A stretch of DNA of 37,039 nucleotides from an uncultured Alphaproteobacteria bacterium. GTDB taxonomy: Bacteria; Pseudomonadota; Alphaproteobacteria; Micavibrionales; Micavibrionaceae. Positions 17,753 to 26,752 of this stretch are shown here, piece by piece. Made by a program: the position numbers and the translations under genes. Below the pieces are notes generated by a model that was given only the letters and a program-made list of their open reading frames with translations, did not search any database and was not told where the DNA came from. The DNA lies in NCBI GenBank assembly GCA_937934135.1, contig CALHAW010000028.1, positions 1 through 37,039 of the forward strand. Reading direction: 5' to 3'. Within the stretch, counting starts at the first letter, position 1. Each line of letters begins with the position of its first letter.

Positions 17753-19281
17753 TATTTCAACTTCTCTCTAAGGTACTCACTTACTTTATCGAGCGGAATA
17801 CGTTCTTGTGCCATGGTGTTACGTTCCCGTGCTGTGACAGTGCCATCGCTTATTGTTTCATCATCAATGGTAAAACAATAAGGTGTGCCAATTTCATCCT
17901 GACGGGCATAACGCTTCCCGATATTTTGTTTAATGTCCAAATCTACTGCAAATTCTTCACGCAGCGCCATATACAGTTTTTCTGCAATCACAGGATGTTC
18001 CCCCTTCGCCATAAGCGGTAAGATCGCGGCTTTTTTCGGTGCCATTTTCGGATCAAAATTTAAATACACCCCGCTTGGCCGGTTAGGATCAGGGGTATAA
18101 GCTTCACAAATTAACGCCAAAACACCACGCGTTAATCCCGCAGCAGGTTCAATAACATGCGGCAGATATTTTTCATTATTACGCTCAGGATCAAGATATT
18201 CCAGCTTAGTTTTTGAATGTTCTTGATGTTGCGTCAGGTCATAATCACCACGGTTAGCAATCCCTTCTAACTCCCCAAAATCAGGGGCGGTAAATGGATA
18301 TTTATATTCAATATCACACGTACCTTTGGAATAAAAAACCAACTCATCCGCGGCATGATCGCGCATCAAGATATTGTCGCTATTCAGGCCAATTTTTTGC
18401 CAGAACTTCTGACGCTCTTCTTTCCAAAACTCAAACCATTTTGGCGCTTCATCAGGATGGCAGAACCATTCCATTTCCATCTGTTCAAATTCACGCGAAC
18501 GGAAAATATAATTACGCGGGTTAACTTCATTACGAAAGGCTTTACCAACTTGTGCAATACCAAATGGCATTTTTACACGCGAGCTATCAAGGACGTTTTT
18601 ATAATTAATGAAAATCCCCTGCGCCGTTTCACCACGTAGATACGCCGTTGTTTTATCTTGTTCAGACGCACCAACACCTGTTTCAAAAAGCAAATTAAAT
18701 TCTTTGGGTTCGGTCAGCGTGCCAACTTCTTTTGCATCAGGCGCCAGTATTTTACCGTAATCAGCCAAATCAACATCCGTTAAATTCACCTGATCAAAAT
18801 CAGTGATTGATTTTCCTTTCGCTGTTTTCTTTAAACGCTTTTCTAGGAACTCTTCATCATCTTCGATAATGGCAATCCATGGGCTACTCTCCTCTTTGGG
18901 TTTCAGGGCGATTAAATGATCCGCGCGATAACGTTTTTGTGTTTCTTTACAATCAACCATCGGGTCAGAAAATCCACCAACATGACCAGAGGCCACCCAG
19001 ACCTCAGGATTTTGGATAATGGCACTATCCAGACCAACAATCTGCACCGGATGCCCATCTGGGCCAACAGGCGGCGTTGTAACCATCGATTTCCACCAAT
19101 AATCACGTAAATTATTCTTCAATTCCGTTCCCAATGGGCCATAATCCCAGAACCCATTAATCCCGCCATAAATATCTGACGCAGGAAAGATAAAGCCACG
19201 GCGCTTACATAGCGACACGATGTCTTTCATATCAATAGGGTTTTCTTCTTGGTTTTGGTCTGTATTTTCAGCCGCTTGCAT
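17752..19281 (-). CDS. glyS: Glycyl-tRNA synthetase, single-chain (alpha2, class II) type
   Basis: The enzyme charges tRNA-Gly with glycine. This 509-aa protein is the homodimeric form found in Gram-positives, archaea and eukaryotes: residues 17-50 contain DIVSLCKRRGF and IYGGINGFWDYGPLG, then GLDSAIIQNPEVWVASGHV. Class II motif 2 is FRNEVNPRNYIFRSREFEQM and motif 3 includes GLTRGVLALICEAY. The C-terminal anticodon-binding domain ends with the YARQDEIGTPYCFTIDD region. AAGGAA lies 6 bases before the ATG. Most alphaproteobacteria have GlyQ and GlyS subunits of a different fold. The symbol here means the single-chain enzyme (also called GlyQS or GRS1). Confidence 0.96.
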   Translation of the reverse strand: MQAAENTDQNQEENPIDMKDIVSLCKRRGFIFPASDIYGGINGFWDYGPLGTELKNNLRDYWWKSMVTTPPVGPDGHPVQIVGLDSAIIQNPEVWVASGHVGGFSDPMVDCKETQKRYRADHLIALKPKEESSPWIAIIEDDEEFLEKRLKKTAKGKSITDFDQVNLTDVDLADYGKILAPDAKEVGTLTEPKEFNLLFETGVGASEQDKTTAYLRGETAQGIFINYKNVLDSSRVKMPFGIAQVGKAFRNEVNPRNYIFRSREFEQMEMEWFCHPDEAPKWFEFWKEERQKFWQKIGLNSDNILMRDHAADELVFYSKGTCDIEYKYPFTAPDFGELEGIANRGDYDLTQHQEHSKTKLEYLDPERNNEKYLPHVIEPAAGLTRGVLALICEAYTPDPNRPSGVYLNFDPKMAPKKAAILPLMAKGEHPVIAEKLYMALREEFAVDLDIKQNIGKRYARQDEIGTPYCFTIDDETISDGTVTARERNTMAQERIPLDKVSEYLREKLK

Positions 19282-19354
19282 TGTTTTTCCTTACTTCATA
19301 AACACCCCTTATGGGACTTATGAACATTAAGGGATTCCCAGAAAATCACAAGAC

Positions 19355-19383
19355 TTGACAATTTAGGAATAATATCCTATATT
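19355..19383 (+). promoter_or_regulatory. Near-consensus sigma-70 promoter of the esterase gene
   Basis: TTGACA (19355-19360, perfect) and TATATT (19378-19383, 5/6) are separated by 17 bp. Transcription would start near 19390, about 40 nt before the ATG, with GGAG at 19421-19424 as RBS. This is the best promoter in the window. Confidence 0.75.
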
Positions 19384-19430
19384 AGATATCAAATCACCAC
19401 AATTCCGTCTATAATTTATGGAGAAACCTT

Positions 19431-21578
19431 ATGCTAACAACCCTTGGTCGTGGCCTGCACAGCGCTGCGCATAAAACAACCCCCCAAATTATTCCAGGCT
19501 TTTTTAAGCTAACAAAAGAACTACCCATCAATACGCTGTTTTCTAGAAACAGTACCGCCACAACCTTAAATAAGGATGGCGCATTGATCCAAGTTGGTAT
19601 TAATCAACCCCGCTTTGCCCATGATGAAAACGGCACGGCGTTGGGATTAAAAATTGAACCTGCCGCAACAAATTTATGCGTAGGCAACAATGTGAACCCC
19701 ACCGATATGACCGGCTTCAACACATCAGGCACAGGCATATTATCTTTAGTCGATGATAGCACCGAATTAGCCGCCGCAAAGCTTCATCTCATTTGTACCA
19801 GCGGTCAGGTTTTTAAAGCGCAAGCGACAAGCGATTCGGCTTTTACCGTGTCAATCCCTGGCGCGGCAAGCAGTGGTTCACCAAAATCAATCAGCCTGTA
19901 TGCACGCGGCGAAGGAATAACCAATCAAACAGCCAGCATATCATTGGGCGGCGCGACATTATCCATCGCCCCCGCGGGAGAGCCATATAAGCGATATTGC
20001 CATGAAAACCTAACCCCTGCCAGCAATGCGCAAACCTTTACTATTACGGTTGAAGGCAATGAAACGCTTTATTTTATTTTATATCAAATGGATAATATTG
20101 GACATTGCACATCGGTTATTCCCGTCAATGGTACGCCCGTTACACGCCCCACAGATCGGGCGCATATGGTTAATATCCATCGACAAGACTGGTTTAATAA
20201 TGATCAGGGATTTTTAATTTGCCGTTACCGCCATGAACGGCTGGTCGATGCAGATTCTTACGTTGCGGTCATTAACAGTGGCGGCGCAGGCAACACGATT
20301 GGGTTACGGATTGCGCAATCAAACAAAAGCCTTCAAGGATATATTCGCGGCGGTAATATAAATCAATTTTCTACTGTTAATAACGACACGCAAATCACAG
20401 ATATCCTACATTCTGCAGGAACACGATGGAATAGCAATGAGGCCGAATTAATATCTGGCGGTTTACGGACCAGCGTTCTTCCAAACACCATGCCCATCAA
20501 TCTCAATAAATTAGAAATAGGGGCGCGAAATAGAGGGATTGCCCCGATGAATGGTTATATCGAATCCGTTTATGTTGGTACACAAGACATTACATCACAA
20601 CAGCTCGCTACATTGATACAAAGGCCACAAGATTTCGCTGTGGCCTGCGGCGGACAATCTTTAATGCGCGGTCATTTTATAAGCCAACAAAGCAACAGCG
20701 ATGGTGGTAAAACAGCGATGCGCCGCACCATTAATCAAGCGCAAAAAAATAGCGCCACAACATTCTTAAATGGCGCAACAGGCGGAAGCGCCGCCAATAA
20801 AACATCTGATCCACTCAGCTATTGGTGGGATTTAGATACAAACACACGCGGCCCTGCCTTTGATGTGTTCTATAATCGTATCAATGATAGTAGAGCGCGC
20901 ATTACACATATTTTATGGGCGCAAGGCGAAGAAGACTCCTTCCAAATAGACACCAACACAACACGCTCACAATATAAGCAAGCCCTCGAAGCCATTTTTG
21001 CAGATATGCGTCAAACATTGGGCGTACCCCCCATTTATATTCAACGAATTGGCAGGCGCCATTCATTTTCAAATGGCGGTGGTATCCAAATTGTGCGTGA
21101 TATTCAGGCGGAATTAATTACCGAACATTCATGGTGCTTCGATGCCGCAGAAATTTATGATTTAGCATTGCGTGATAATGTTCATATCGATGATGACGGG
21201 TATATCACTGCAGGAATACGCAACGGATTGACCTTAATGAATACGCCAGGAAAACGCGGTCCAGTTATTTCAAATATTATACGCAATGACGTGACCCTGT
21301 CTGTTACAATAGAGCATGATATAGGCAATGACTTTATCCCTACCGTGCATATTGATGGGTTCCGTTTCTTTGATGACAATAATGAAATCATCATTACGAA
21401 CGCGGTAAAAACTAATGCGAATACTATATCTCTCACGCTCTCCACCCTACCTCATAGCGCAAATAAAATATTATATTATGCTTATGATGCGATGATAGGC
21501 CTGAACACGGCCAATCTTTTAAAGGATAATAGCTCATACGCCATGCCCCTTCGAAGCGCCAAAATTACTGTAAATTAA
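19431..21578 (+). CDS. SGNH / sialate-O-acetylesterase-type protein with phage-fibre-like N-terminus
   Basis: The 715-aa protein appears to have three parts. Residues 35-85 carry LFSRNSTATTLNKDG, QVGINQPRF and GLKIEPAATNLC, a pattern of phage head-spike/tail-fibre N-termini. A beta-rich, lectin-like region follows to about 390. Residues 400-600 look like an SGNH esterase of the SASA/CE6 type: block I ACGGQSLM with nucleophile Ser410, GATGGSAAN (block II-like), WAQGEED at 496-502 (block III-like), and DNVHID at 582-587 supplying Asp582 and His585. The last 110 residues form a probable beta-sandwich. No signal peptide is visible, so secretion would need another route or a phage context. The likely activity is removal of acetyl groups from glycans. 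It has its own strong promoter. Confidence 0.75.
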   Translation: MLTTLGRGLHSAAHKTTPQIIPGFFKLTKELPINTLFSRNSTATTLNKDGALIQVGINQPRFAHDENGTALGLKIEPAATNLCVGNNVNPTDMTGFNTSGTGILSLVDDSTELAAAKLHLICTSGQVFKAQATSDSAFTVSIPGAASSGSPKSISLYARGEGITNQTASISLGGATLSIAPAGEPYKRYCHENLTPASNAQTFTITVEGNETLYFILYQMDNIGHCTSVIPVNGTPVTRPTDRAHMVNIHRQDWFNNDQGFLICRYRHERLVDADSYVAVINSGGAGNTIGLRIAQSNKSLQGYIRGGNINQFSTVNNDTQITDILHSAGTRWNSNEAELISGGLRTSVLPNTMPINLNKLEIGARNRGIAPMNGYIESVYVGTQDITSQQLATLIQRPQDFAVACGGQSLMRGHFISQQSNSDGGKTAMRRTINQAQKNSATTFLNGATGGSAANKTSDPLSYWWDLDTNTRGPAFDVFYNRINDSRARITHILWAQGEEDSFQIDTNTTRSQYKQALEAIFADMRQTLGVPPIYIQRIGRRHSFSNGGGIQIVRDIQAELITEHSWCFDAAEIYDLALRDNVHIDDDGYITAGIRNGLTLMNTPGKRGPVISNIIRNDVTLSVTIEHDIGNDFIPTVHIDGFRFFDDNNEIIITNAVKTNANTISLTLSTLPHSANKILYYAYDAMIGLNTANLLKDNSSYAMPLRSAKITVN

Positions 21579-21613
21579 GTTTTTAGTTGGTAAAACAACG
21601 CTTTATAGAATAT

Positions 21614-21652
21614 CCTGATAGCAGAATTAAATATTTAAAACTCATTATCAGG
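21614..21652. promoter_or_regulatory. Inverted repeat just before the PilZ gene
   Basis: CCTGATA (21614-21620) and TATCAGG (21646-21652) are perfect 7-bp arms 25 bases apart. The right arm includes the AGG that would be the RBS of the gene at 21660, so a folded leader could hide the ribosome site. This is inference from the pairing alone. Confidence 0.35.
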
Positions 21653-21659
21653 CTTTCCT

Positions 21660-22157
21660 ATGAGCGAAGAAAACAGCGCACCCAATCAAAGTGATGCACA
21701 TGTCGATAAAAAAAGACATCATACGCGCCTTAACCTTCCCGCGCAGATTAAAACAAACGGGCAAATATTTGATATCCGCGATATTTCTGCGGGGGGATTA
21801 GGGATCTATAATGCCAAAGATTATTTTGCCATTGGTAAAACATACAGCGTGTCCCTGCACTTCCCCTTTGAGGCATTTACCCTAACATTAAGCTTGGAAT
21901 CACAAATCGTTCATATTGATCATGATACACAAATTACAGGATGTCGTTTTGTGAATCTAAATGAAAACCAAATTGAAATTCTCACCTACATTATTAATTC
22001 CTTTATGACTGGTGATTTAATTGATGGAAAATCTATTTTGGAAAAACAAGGGGCGCAAAACTTTGTGCATATTCAAAAAATTTCGGAAGAAAAAGAAGAT
22101 GTAAATTCTTCTTCAAAGATAAAAAATATCATGGGATCTTTCTTTAAACGCAAATGA
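21660..22157 (+). CDS. PilZ-domain cyclic-di-GMP receptor
   Basis: This 165-aa protein is essentially one PilZ domain (about 17-115) with a polar C-terminal tail. Both ligand motifs are intact: RxxxR as RHHTR (19-23) and DxSxxG as DISAGG (41-46), so c-di-GMP binding is expected. A GCRFVNLNENQ strand (about 98-108) closes the barrel. No output domain is attached, so it should act by contact with a partner. It sits beside the polysaccharide operon and is convergent with it, which makes control of polymer synthesis or export a reasonable guess. The tail ends in basic FFKRK. Confidence 0.9.
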   Translation: MSEENSAPNQSDAHVDKKRHHTRLNLPAQIKTNGQIFDIRDISAGGLGIYNAKDYFAIGKTYSVSLHFPFEAFTLTLSLESQIVHIDHDTQITGCRFVNLNENQIEILTYIINSFMTGDLIDGKSILEKQGAQNFVHIQKISEEKEDVNSSSKIKNIMGSFFKRK

Positions 22158-22224
22158 ATAAAATAATCCCTGTTATTCTATGTGATCATTTATTCATAAA
22201 AAGAAAAAAAACTACTATAACGTT

Positions 22225-23115
22225 TTAATAATCGCTATTAATAATTTTTCTTATAATACGCTTTATAAGCTTAGCAATACGCATAGGCGCTTGAAAGCTA
22301 GCAATAAGAAAATGTATTAAAGCAGTAAAATACATATTTTGTCTAAAGGCTGTTCCCGCTTTCTCAATTTCTAATCCCGCAAGAAAAATTTTTCTACCTT
22401 TATCACCAAAATGTTTAAAAACATTCATTTCTTGTTTATCTTTTAAATTATCTGCGGATTGCACAACTACTGTATATTTTGGATAACCAGTAACACAAAT
22501 TTCTGCGGTCACTTCTTCGATAATGCCTAATTGATATGCATAAATATACCGCAACAGCCAATCCCAATCTTCAAGACGACGCAAATCTTGCGCGTACAAC
22601 CCTATATCACTTATATCGAACAAAGCTTTTTCGGCCATTAAGGTAGATCCTGGGCTAACGTTACACCCCCCTTGTATTTCCTGCACCCAATCCTTTGATG
22701 TTTTGAGGGTATGGTCCGTCTTATGACCATTCATACGGCGCATAACAAAGCTTGTGCAACATGCACGAATACCCGTATTTTTATTCTTTTCTAGAAAAGA
22801 AATCTGAGTTTTCAGCTTTTCTTCATGCCAAATATCATCTGAATCAAGAAATGCTATATACTCCCCTCGCGCAGACGCAATACCAGTATTACGCGCAGAT
22901 GCCGCTCCTTGATTCATAGCATGCTTAATAACTGTCAAACGCGGGTCTGAAAAAGCCTTTAGTGCTTCATCAATATTATCTTGTGAAGCATCATCAATGA
23001 TTAGTAACTCAATATCTGTATAGCTCTGCGATAAAACACTTTGTATAGAATTGCCAATAGTGTCAGCGGCGTTATAAGCTGGAATAATTACAGTGACGAT
23101 AGGTTGTTCTGACAT
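22225..23115 (-). CDS. GT2-family glycosyltransferase (last gene of the operon)
   Basis: This 296-aa GT-A fold enzyme opens VTVIIPAYNAADTIGNSIQS, with LLIIDDASQDN (about 36-46) and the metal-binding DSDD in YIAFLDSDDIWHEEK (about 88-102). These are classical family 2 motifs for inverting transfer from a nucleotide sugar at the cytoplasmic face. The C-terminal 40 residues are basic with amphipathic helices (RIAKLIKRIIRKI), likely for membrane contact. It starts 6 bp after the previous gene's stop. Donor and acceptor cannot be read from the sequence. Confidence 0.92.
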   Translation of the reverse strand: MSEQPIVTVIIPAYNAADTIGNSIQSVLSQSYTDIELLIIDDASQDNIDEALKAFSDPRLTVIKHAMNQGAASARNTGIASARGEYIAFLDSDDIWHEEKLKTQISFLEKNKNTGIRACCTSFVMRRMNGHKTDHTLKTSKDWVQEIQGGCNVSPGSTLMAEKALFDISDIGLYAQDLRRLEDWDWLLRYIYAYQLGIIEEVTAEICVTGYPKYTVVVQSADNLKDKQEMNVFKHFGDKGRKIFLAGLEIEKAGTAFRQNMYFTALIHFLIASFQAPMRIAKLIKRIIRKIINSDY

Positions 23116-23121
23116 ATTTTT

Positions 23122-24156
23122 TTAATTCATTAACTTATACAATACCATCGACATGGTATGCCTTGGATGAATATACATCGCTTTTAATATAAAAATCATA
23201 GATTTTGCAAAATTATTCGCTTTAAACGCTGCAAACGCTAATTTTATATGCATCCGCGCAGCAAATATCTTGGCCTGTAACGGAAGGGTCTGCGGACATT
23301 GTTGAAGTATTTCTTCAATGGCTTTGGGATCTGGACTAAGCAATAAGCTAGTGCTTAATATATCAAGCATCTCCCATTTTAATATTGCTTGGTTTACAGA
23401 AAAAAGATCCAGTGTGTCTTCAGATAATACGGTAAGCTCACGCGTCGGATCAGGATCAACTTTTGACGCGTGCCGGGCAACTACACTAATAAGAGCTTGG
23501 TCATAAGCATGTTTAACTGATATTTTATTACGATGATGACGGTACATTAATAACACTTCATTTAAATTATCGATGACACCATGTTTGTGCATCCGCAACC
23601 ACAAATCATAATCTTCTGCGTGTTTATAAGCGTCCCTATACCCCCCTAAATCGATGACTGCCTCACGGCGCATCATAACAGCAGGGTGCGCAACGGGGCT
23701 ACCACGTTCATAAATATATTGATCAAGCGCTGGTCCCGTACGTGGATAAGTTATTGTTTTTGATGGTTGTCCCTGCTCATCAATGACCGTCACGGCAGAA
23801 CCTAATAAATCTATGTTTTTATACGAATGCATATAGTTTCGCTGCACCTCTAACCTATGAGGCAAGGCAATATCATCTGCATCCATCCGGGCAATGAGTG
23901 GTGCTTTTGCCTTTTCCAGTCCCGTATTTAAGGCCGTAATTAAACCCTTATTTTCTTGTTCTATAAGGACAATACGCGTGTCTATTGCCGCATATTGTTG
24001 AAGAATTTTTGTTGAACCATCTGTTGATCCATCATTTATAATAATAAATTCATAATTGTGAAAACTTTGATTAAGAATACTATCAACGGCTTCAGATAAA
24101 AACGGCTGTCCATTATAGACTGACATCACAACACTTATTTCAGGCACAATAATCAT
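23122..24156 (-). CDS. GT2-family glycosyltransferase
   Basis: This is a 344-aa GT-A fold enzyme with EISVVMSVYNGQPFLSEAVD (6-25), FIIINDGSTDGS (about 37-48) and the metal-binding DADD in LIARMDADDIALPHR (about 86-100). An RGSPVAHPAVMMRR acceptor-region motif and AEDYDLWLRM, with the probable catalytic Asp/Glu, follow. This layout is frequent in O-antigen and capsule loci. Its ATG overlaps the preceding fucosyltransferase stop by one base, indicating coupled translation. Confidence 0.93.
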   Translation of the reverse strand: MIIVPEISVVMSVYNGQPFLSEAVDSILNQSFHNYEFIIINDGSTDGSTKILQQYAAIDTRIVLIEQENKGLITALNTGLEKAKAPLIARMDADDIALPHRLEVQRNYMHSYKNIDLLGSAVTVIDEQGQPSKTITYPRTGPALDQYIYERGSPVAHPAVMMRREAVIDLGGYRDAYKHAEDYDLWLRMHKHGVIDNLNEVLLMYRHHRNKISVKHAYDQALISVVARHASKVDPDPTRELTVLSEDTLDLFSVNQAILKWEMLDILSTSLLLSPDPKAIEEILQQCPQTLPLQAKIFAARMHIKLAFAAFKANNFAKSMIFILKAMYIHPRHTMSMVLYKLMN

Positions 24157-25010
24157 TATAAGCTTATCCAGCCTTCAGGACACAAATCAATAATACTCTT
24201 TTTAATTAAGGTTTGACGCGCAAACCATAATTTAGGGGCAATCACGGTTTTATCATTGCTCGCATTAAGCCATGCTCCCCACCAGCTAAACGAACTATTC
24301 GCTAAGATATGATGATCACATTTAGACATAAGCGCCATATCTTCATGTGGATGATCGCCGTTTCCTTCCACTGCATACATAACACTATTAGATTTAAAAT
24401 TATTGACCACGTAATCATGATCATCAGAAAAGATAAAAAAAGTAATATTATCTTCCCCATATATTTGCCGCATTAAGTCCATAGCGTTTTGATAGTAAAC
24501 TTCTGATGCTTCCCCATGTATATTCTGCGTTTGTGGATCATTCACATAGTCTCCCCGACGTATATGAAGAGAGATAGCTACATTAGAATTTTGAATTTGC
24601 GTTAGAATATCTTGCGAATTTTTACTAAGTGGTGATTTTAACGTAAAGCTCTCTCTGATAGATTTCTGACTATTTTCAAAGTACTTAGGGGATTGGAAGT
24701 ACCCTTCTAAAATACGCCCATCTTTTAAATCAGTAAAACGACTCTCAAAATAATATTCTTGTTCTTTATATATTTTCGCATTTGGGATAAAGCGCTCAAA
24801 TACTCTCTGCAATGGTGTTTGTACCTTATCTAATATACTTACACGTGGAGAAAGCGTGTAACAATCCAGCATGTAATTCCGCAAGTCGTAATAAGAAAAT
24901 TCAGACAGATCAAGGCTTAACTCAGTATTTCTACTTTTCGCTACAGCCAATCCCGCAGCAAATTGGAACATCTGATTCCCTAATCCACCTGATAGCCGCA
25001 TTGTGATCAT
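24156..25010 (-). CDS. Alpha-1,2-fucosyltransferase (GT11)
   Basis: GT11 enzymes move fucose from GDP-fucose to the 2-hydroxyl of a galactose-type residue. The 284-aa product starts MITMRLSGGLGNQMFQFAAG, an exact family opening. It carries the GDP-fucose motif HIRRGDYV (149-156) and ANSSFSWWGAWLN (237-249). All three family motifs are intact. It overlaps the preceding gene by 4 bp. The donor is supplied by ManC-Gmd-Fcl encoded in the same operon, which strengthens the call. The acceptor is unknown. Confidence 0.95.
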   Translation of the reverse strand: MITMRLSGGLGNQMFQFAAGLAVAKSRNTELSLDLSEFSYYDLRNYMLDCYTLSPRVSILDKVQTPLQRVFERFIPNAKIYKEQEYYFESRFTDLKDGRILEGYFQSPKYFENSQKSIRESFTLKSPLSKNSQDILTQIQNSNVAISLHIRRGDYVNDPQTQNIHGEASEVYYQNAMDLMRQIYGEDNITFFIFSDDHDYVVNNFKSNSVMYAVEGNGDHPHEDMALMSKCDHHILANSSFSWWGAWLNASNDKTVIAPKLWFARQTLIKKSIIDLCPEGWISL

Positions 25011-26752
25011 AAATCAGCGCCTATTCTAGTAAACACATCATCACCAGAAAGCCGTGCGACATGGTTATAACCTTTAGATTTAATATATGTACGCAAGAAT
25101 TGATCTCCCATATGCGTGCGGTCATTTTCAACAACAATTACATCAATTCTTACTTCTTCAAAATTAATGCCCTGAAGCACCTCATATTCATACCCCTCTA
25201 CGTCTAATGACATAAAATCAACATGCGTAACGCCTTGTTCTTTCAAAATATTACCTAACGCACGTTTGGTAAGTCTCATACGTTTAGACGCCACATTTTC
25301 TATATTTTTACCTTCTTCAAGCGCAAACCCCTCAACGCCTGACAGTGCATTTTGCCATTCATTGGTATCATATTCAACAAACGTCACCTCTTCTCCTTCT
25401 GTCGCACCAAGAAGATATTCTAAACAGGGTGTTTTACGTTCTGTTTTCCATTTGTTACGAAAACGTTCTTGAGGCTCAAACGCCAAACCTGTCCAACCCT
25501 GTTCTTCAAAATATAAAGTATTACTCAATTCTTTGGGATCATTTGCACCTATGTCCAGATAAAAACCAGTAGGGCGGCCGTTAAATATTTTTTGATCTAA
25601 AAAATAATCTTGCCCTCTTTGTCCATAATATCCCCTTGTGTGTGCCACTTGGCCCAAATTATCATGGTAGTCTGTAAAAAAATTAATGTTACGATTGGCT
25701 ATTTTAAAATAAATTGGCAAGTGATAATGCATATTTTTGAGGCGATTAATTACTTTAAGACCTCGTTTTAAAATACCACGAACAAATTTTTCCATTAAAT
25801 TATAACGAGGCGTCTGTGGTTCAATCTTTTCCGCGCTGTTTAACATGTAATCTGAGTCTCCTTCATAATTTTCTATAATATTATTAACAACCGCAAAAAG
25901 ATTATAGTCATTTAAAATTAGATTTCTTGCTTTTTCTATAAAACTTTGGCGGCTTTCATAAAAATTTGGTGTATCTAATATGTCTCGAATCTGTTGTAAA
26001 ACTTTTTCTGGCTTTGACAGATCAACTTGAACGAAACTATTTTCAGGAAAATACTCTTTAATATTATCGCAGCCTGAAAAGATTGGAAAAGACCAACCCA
26101 AATAAGCATCTGCAAGCTTTTCAGTCCAAAAATGTGGGACATCGTTGTTTTCACATACAAGGTGGAACGCATAAGGCGCAATACCTTCGGCCTTATCGTC
26201 AATTTCATTATACCCCCGACCTAATAAATGAAATTCATCACCTAATTCTTGCTTAAGAAATTGAGTAGTGTGAATACGTTGTCTATGATGGTTATTCATC
26301 ACTTTTGATGAAATCATTGTTGAAATTTTATTATTTTTTTTAGGAACCTGCATTGAACTCAGGCTGTCATAAGTTTCATATTCACTAAAACGGTGAGAAT
26401 GCGCGACACCATAATGCCATGGCAAGCAAAGTTGCCCAATAATTTGCTTAGTATGGTTATTCAACCCTATGATTTTTTGCGGAGTGCAAACTATACCAAA
26501 TTGCTCTAAATAAGTTTTTTTATATTCTTTAATACTTGGTGGCTCAGAAATAAATAATATACGCCGCTCTTTTGGAATATGCGTTAAAAAAGAACCATCT
26601 GGTTCATCATAAACAACCATAAAATCTGCATCAGTCTTTAAATCATTTAAAAAAAACTGTGTGTTTTTCCACGTCATGCTCTCTGATGGCGTTTGACGTT
26701 TATATGGCCATTTTGCATGCAATGTTAATAGGTGTGTTTTAATCATACGCAT
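25007..26752 (-). CDS. Fusion of a GT10-type fucosyltransferase and an FkbM-type methyltransferase
   Basis: This is a 581-aa two-domain protein. The N-terminal part (about 1-300) shows the GT10 (alpha-1,3/1,4-fucosyltransferase) pattern: ILFISEPPSIKEY (65-77), and the donor-binding FHLVCENNDVPHFWTEKLAD (196-215) followed by GWSFPIFSG, matching the family's F-x-FEN-x-TEK-x-PI-x-G signature with Cys for Phe. After a linker, the C-terminal part (about 375-581) is an FkbM SAM methyltransferase with FYLDIGANDPKE (397-408), GLAFEPQE and FMSLDVEGYEYEVLQG. A product that is fucosylated and O-methylated by one polypeptide would follow. It starts at 26752, overlapping the upstream stop by one base; a second ATG is 6 bases on. 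Confidence 0.88.
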   Translation of the reverse strand: MRMIKTHLLTLHAKWPYKRQTPSESMTWKNTQFFLNDLKTDADFMVVYDEPDGSFLTHIPKERRILFISEPPSIKEYKKTYLEQFGIVCTPQKIIGLNNHTKQIIGQLCLPWHYGVAHSHRFSEYETYDSLSSMQVPKKNNKISTMISSKVMNNHHRQRIHTTQFLKQELGDEFHLLGRGYNEIDDKAEGIAPYAFHLVCENNDVPHFWTEKLADAYLGWSFPIFSGCDNIKEYFPENSFVQVDLSKPEKVLQQIRDILDTPNFYESRQSFIEKARNLILNDYNLFAVVNNIIENYEGDSDYMLNSAEKIEPQTPRYNLMEKFVRGILKRGLKVINRLKNMHYHLPIYFKIANRNINFFTDYHDNLGQVAHTRGYYGQRGQDYFLDQKIFNGRPTGFYLDIGANDPKELSNTLYFEEQGWTGLAFEPQERFRNKWKTERKTPCLEYLLGATEGEEVTFVEYDTNEWQNALSGVEGFALEEGKNIENVASKRMRLTKRALGNILKEQGVTHVDFMSLDVEGYEYEVLQGINFEEVRIDVIVVENDRTHMGDQFLRTYIKSKGYNHVARLSGDDVFTRIGADL

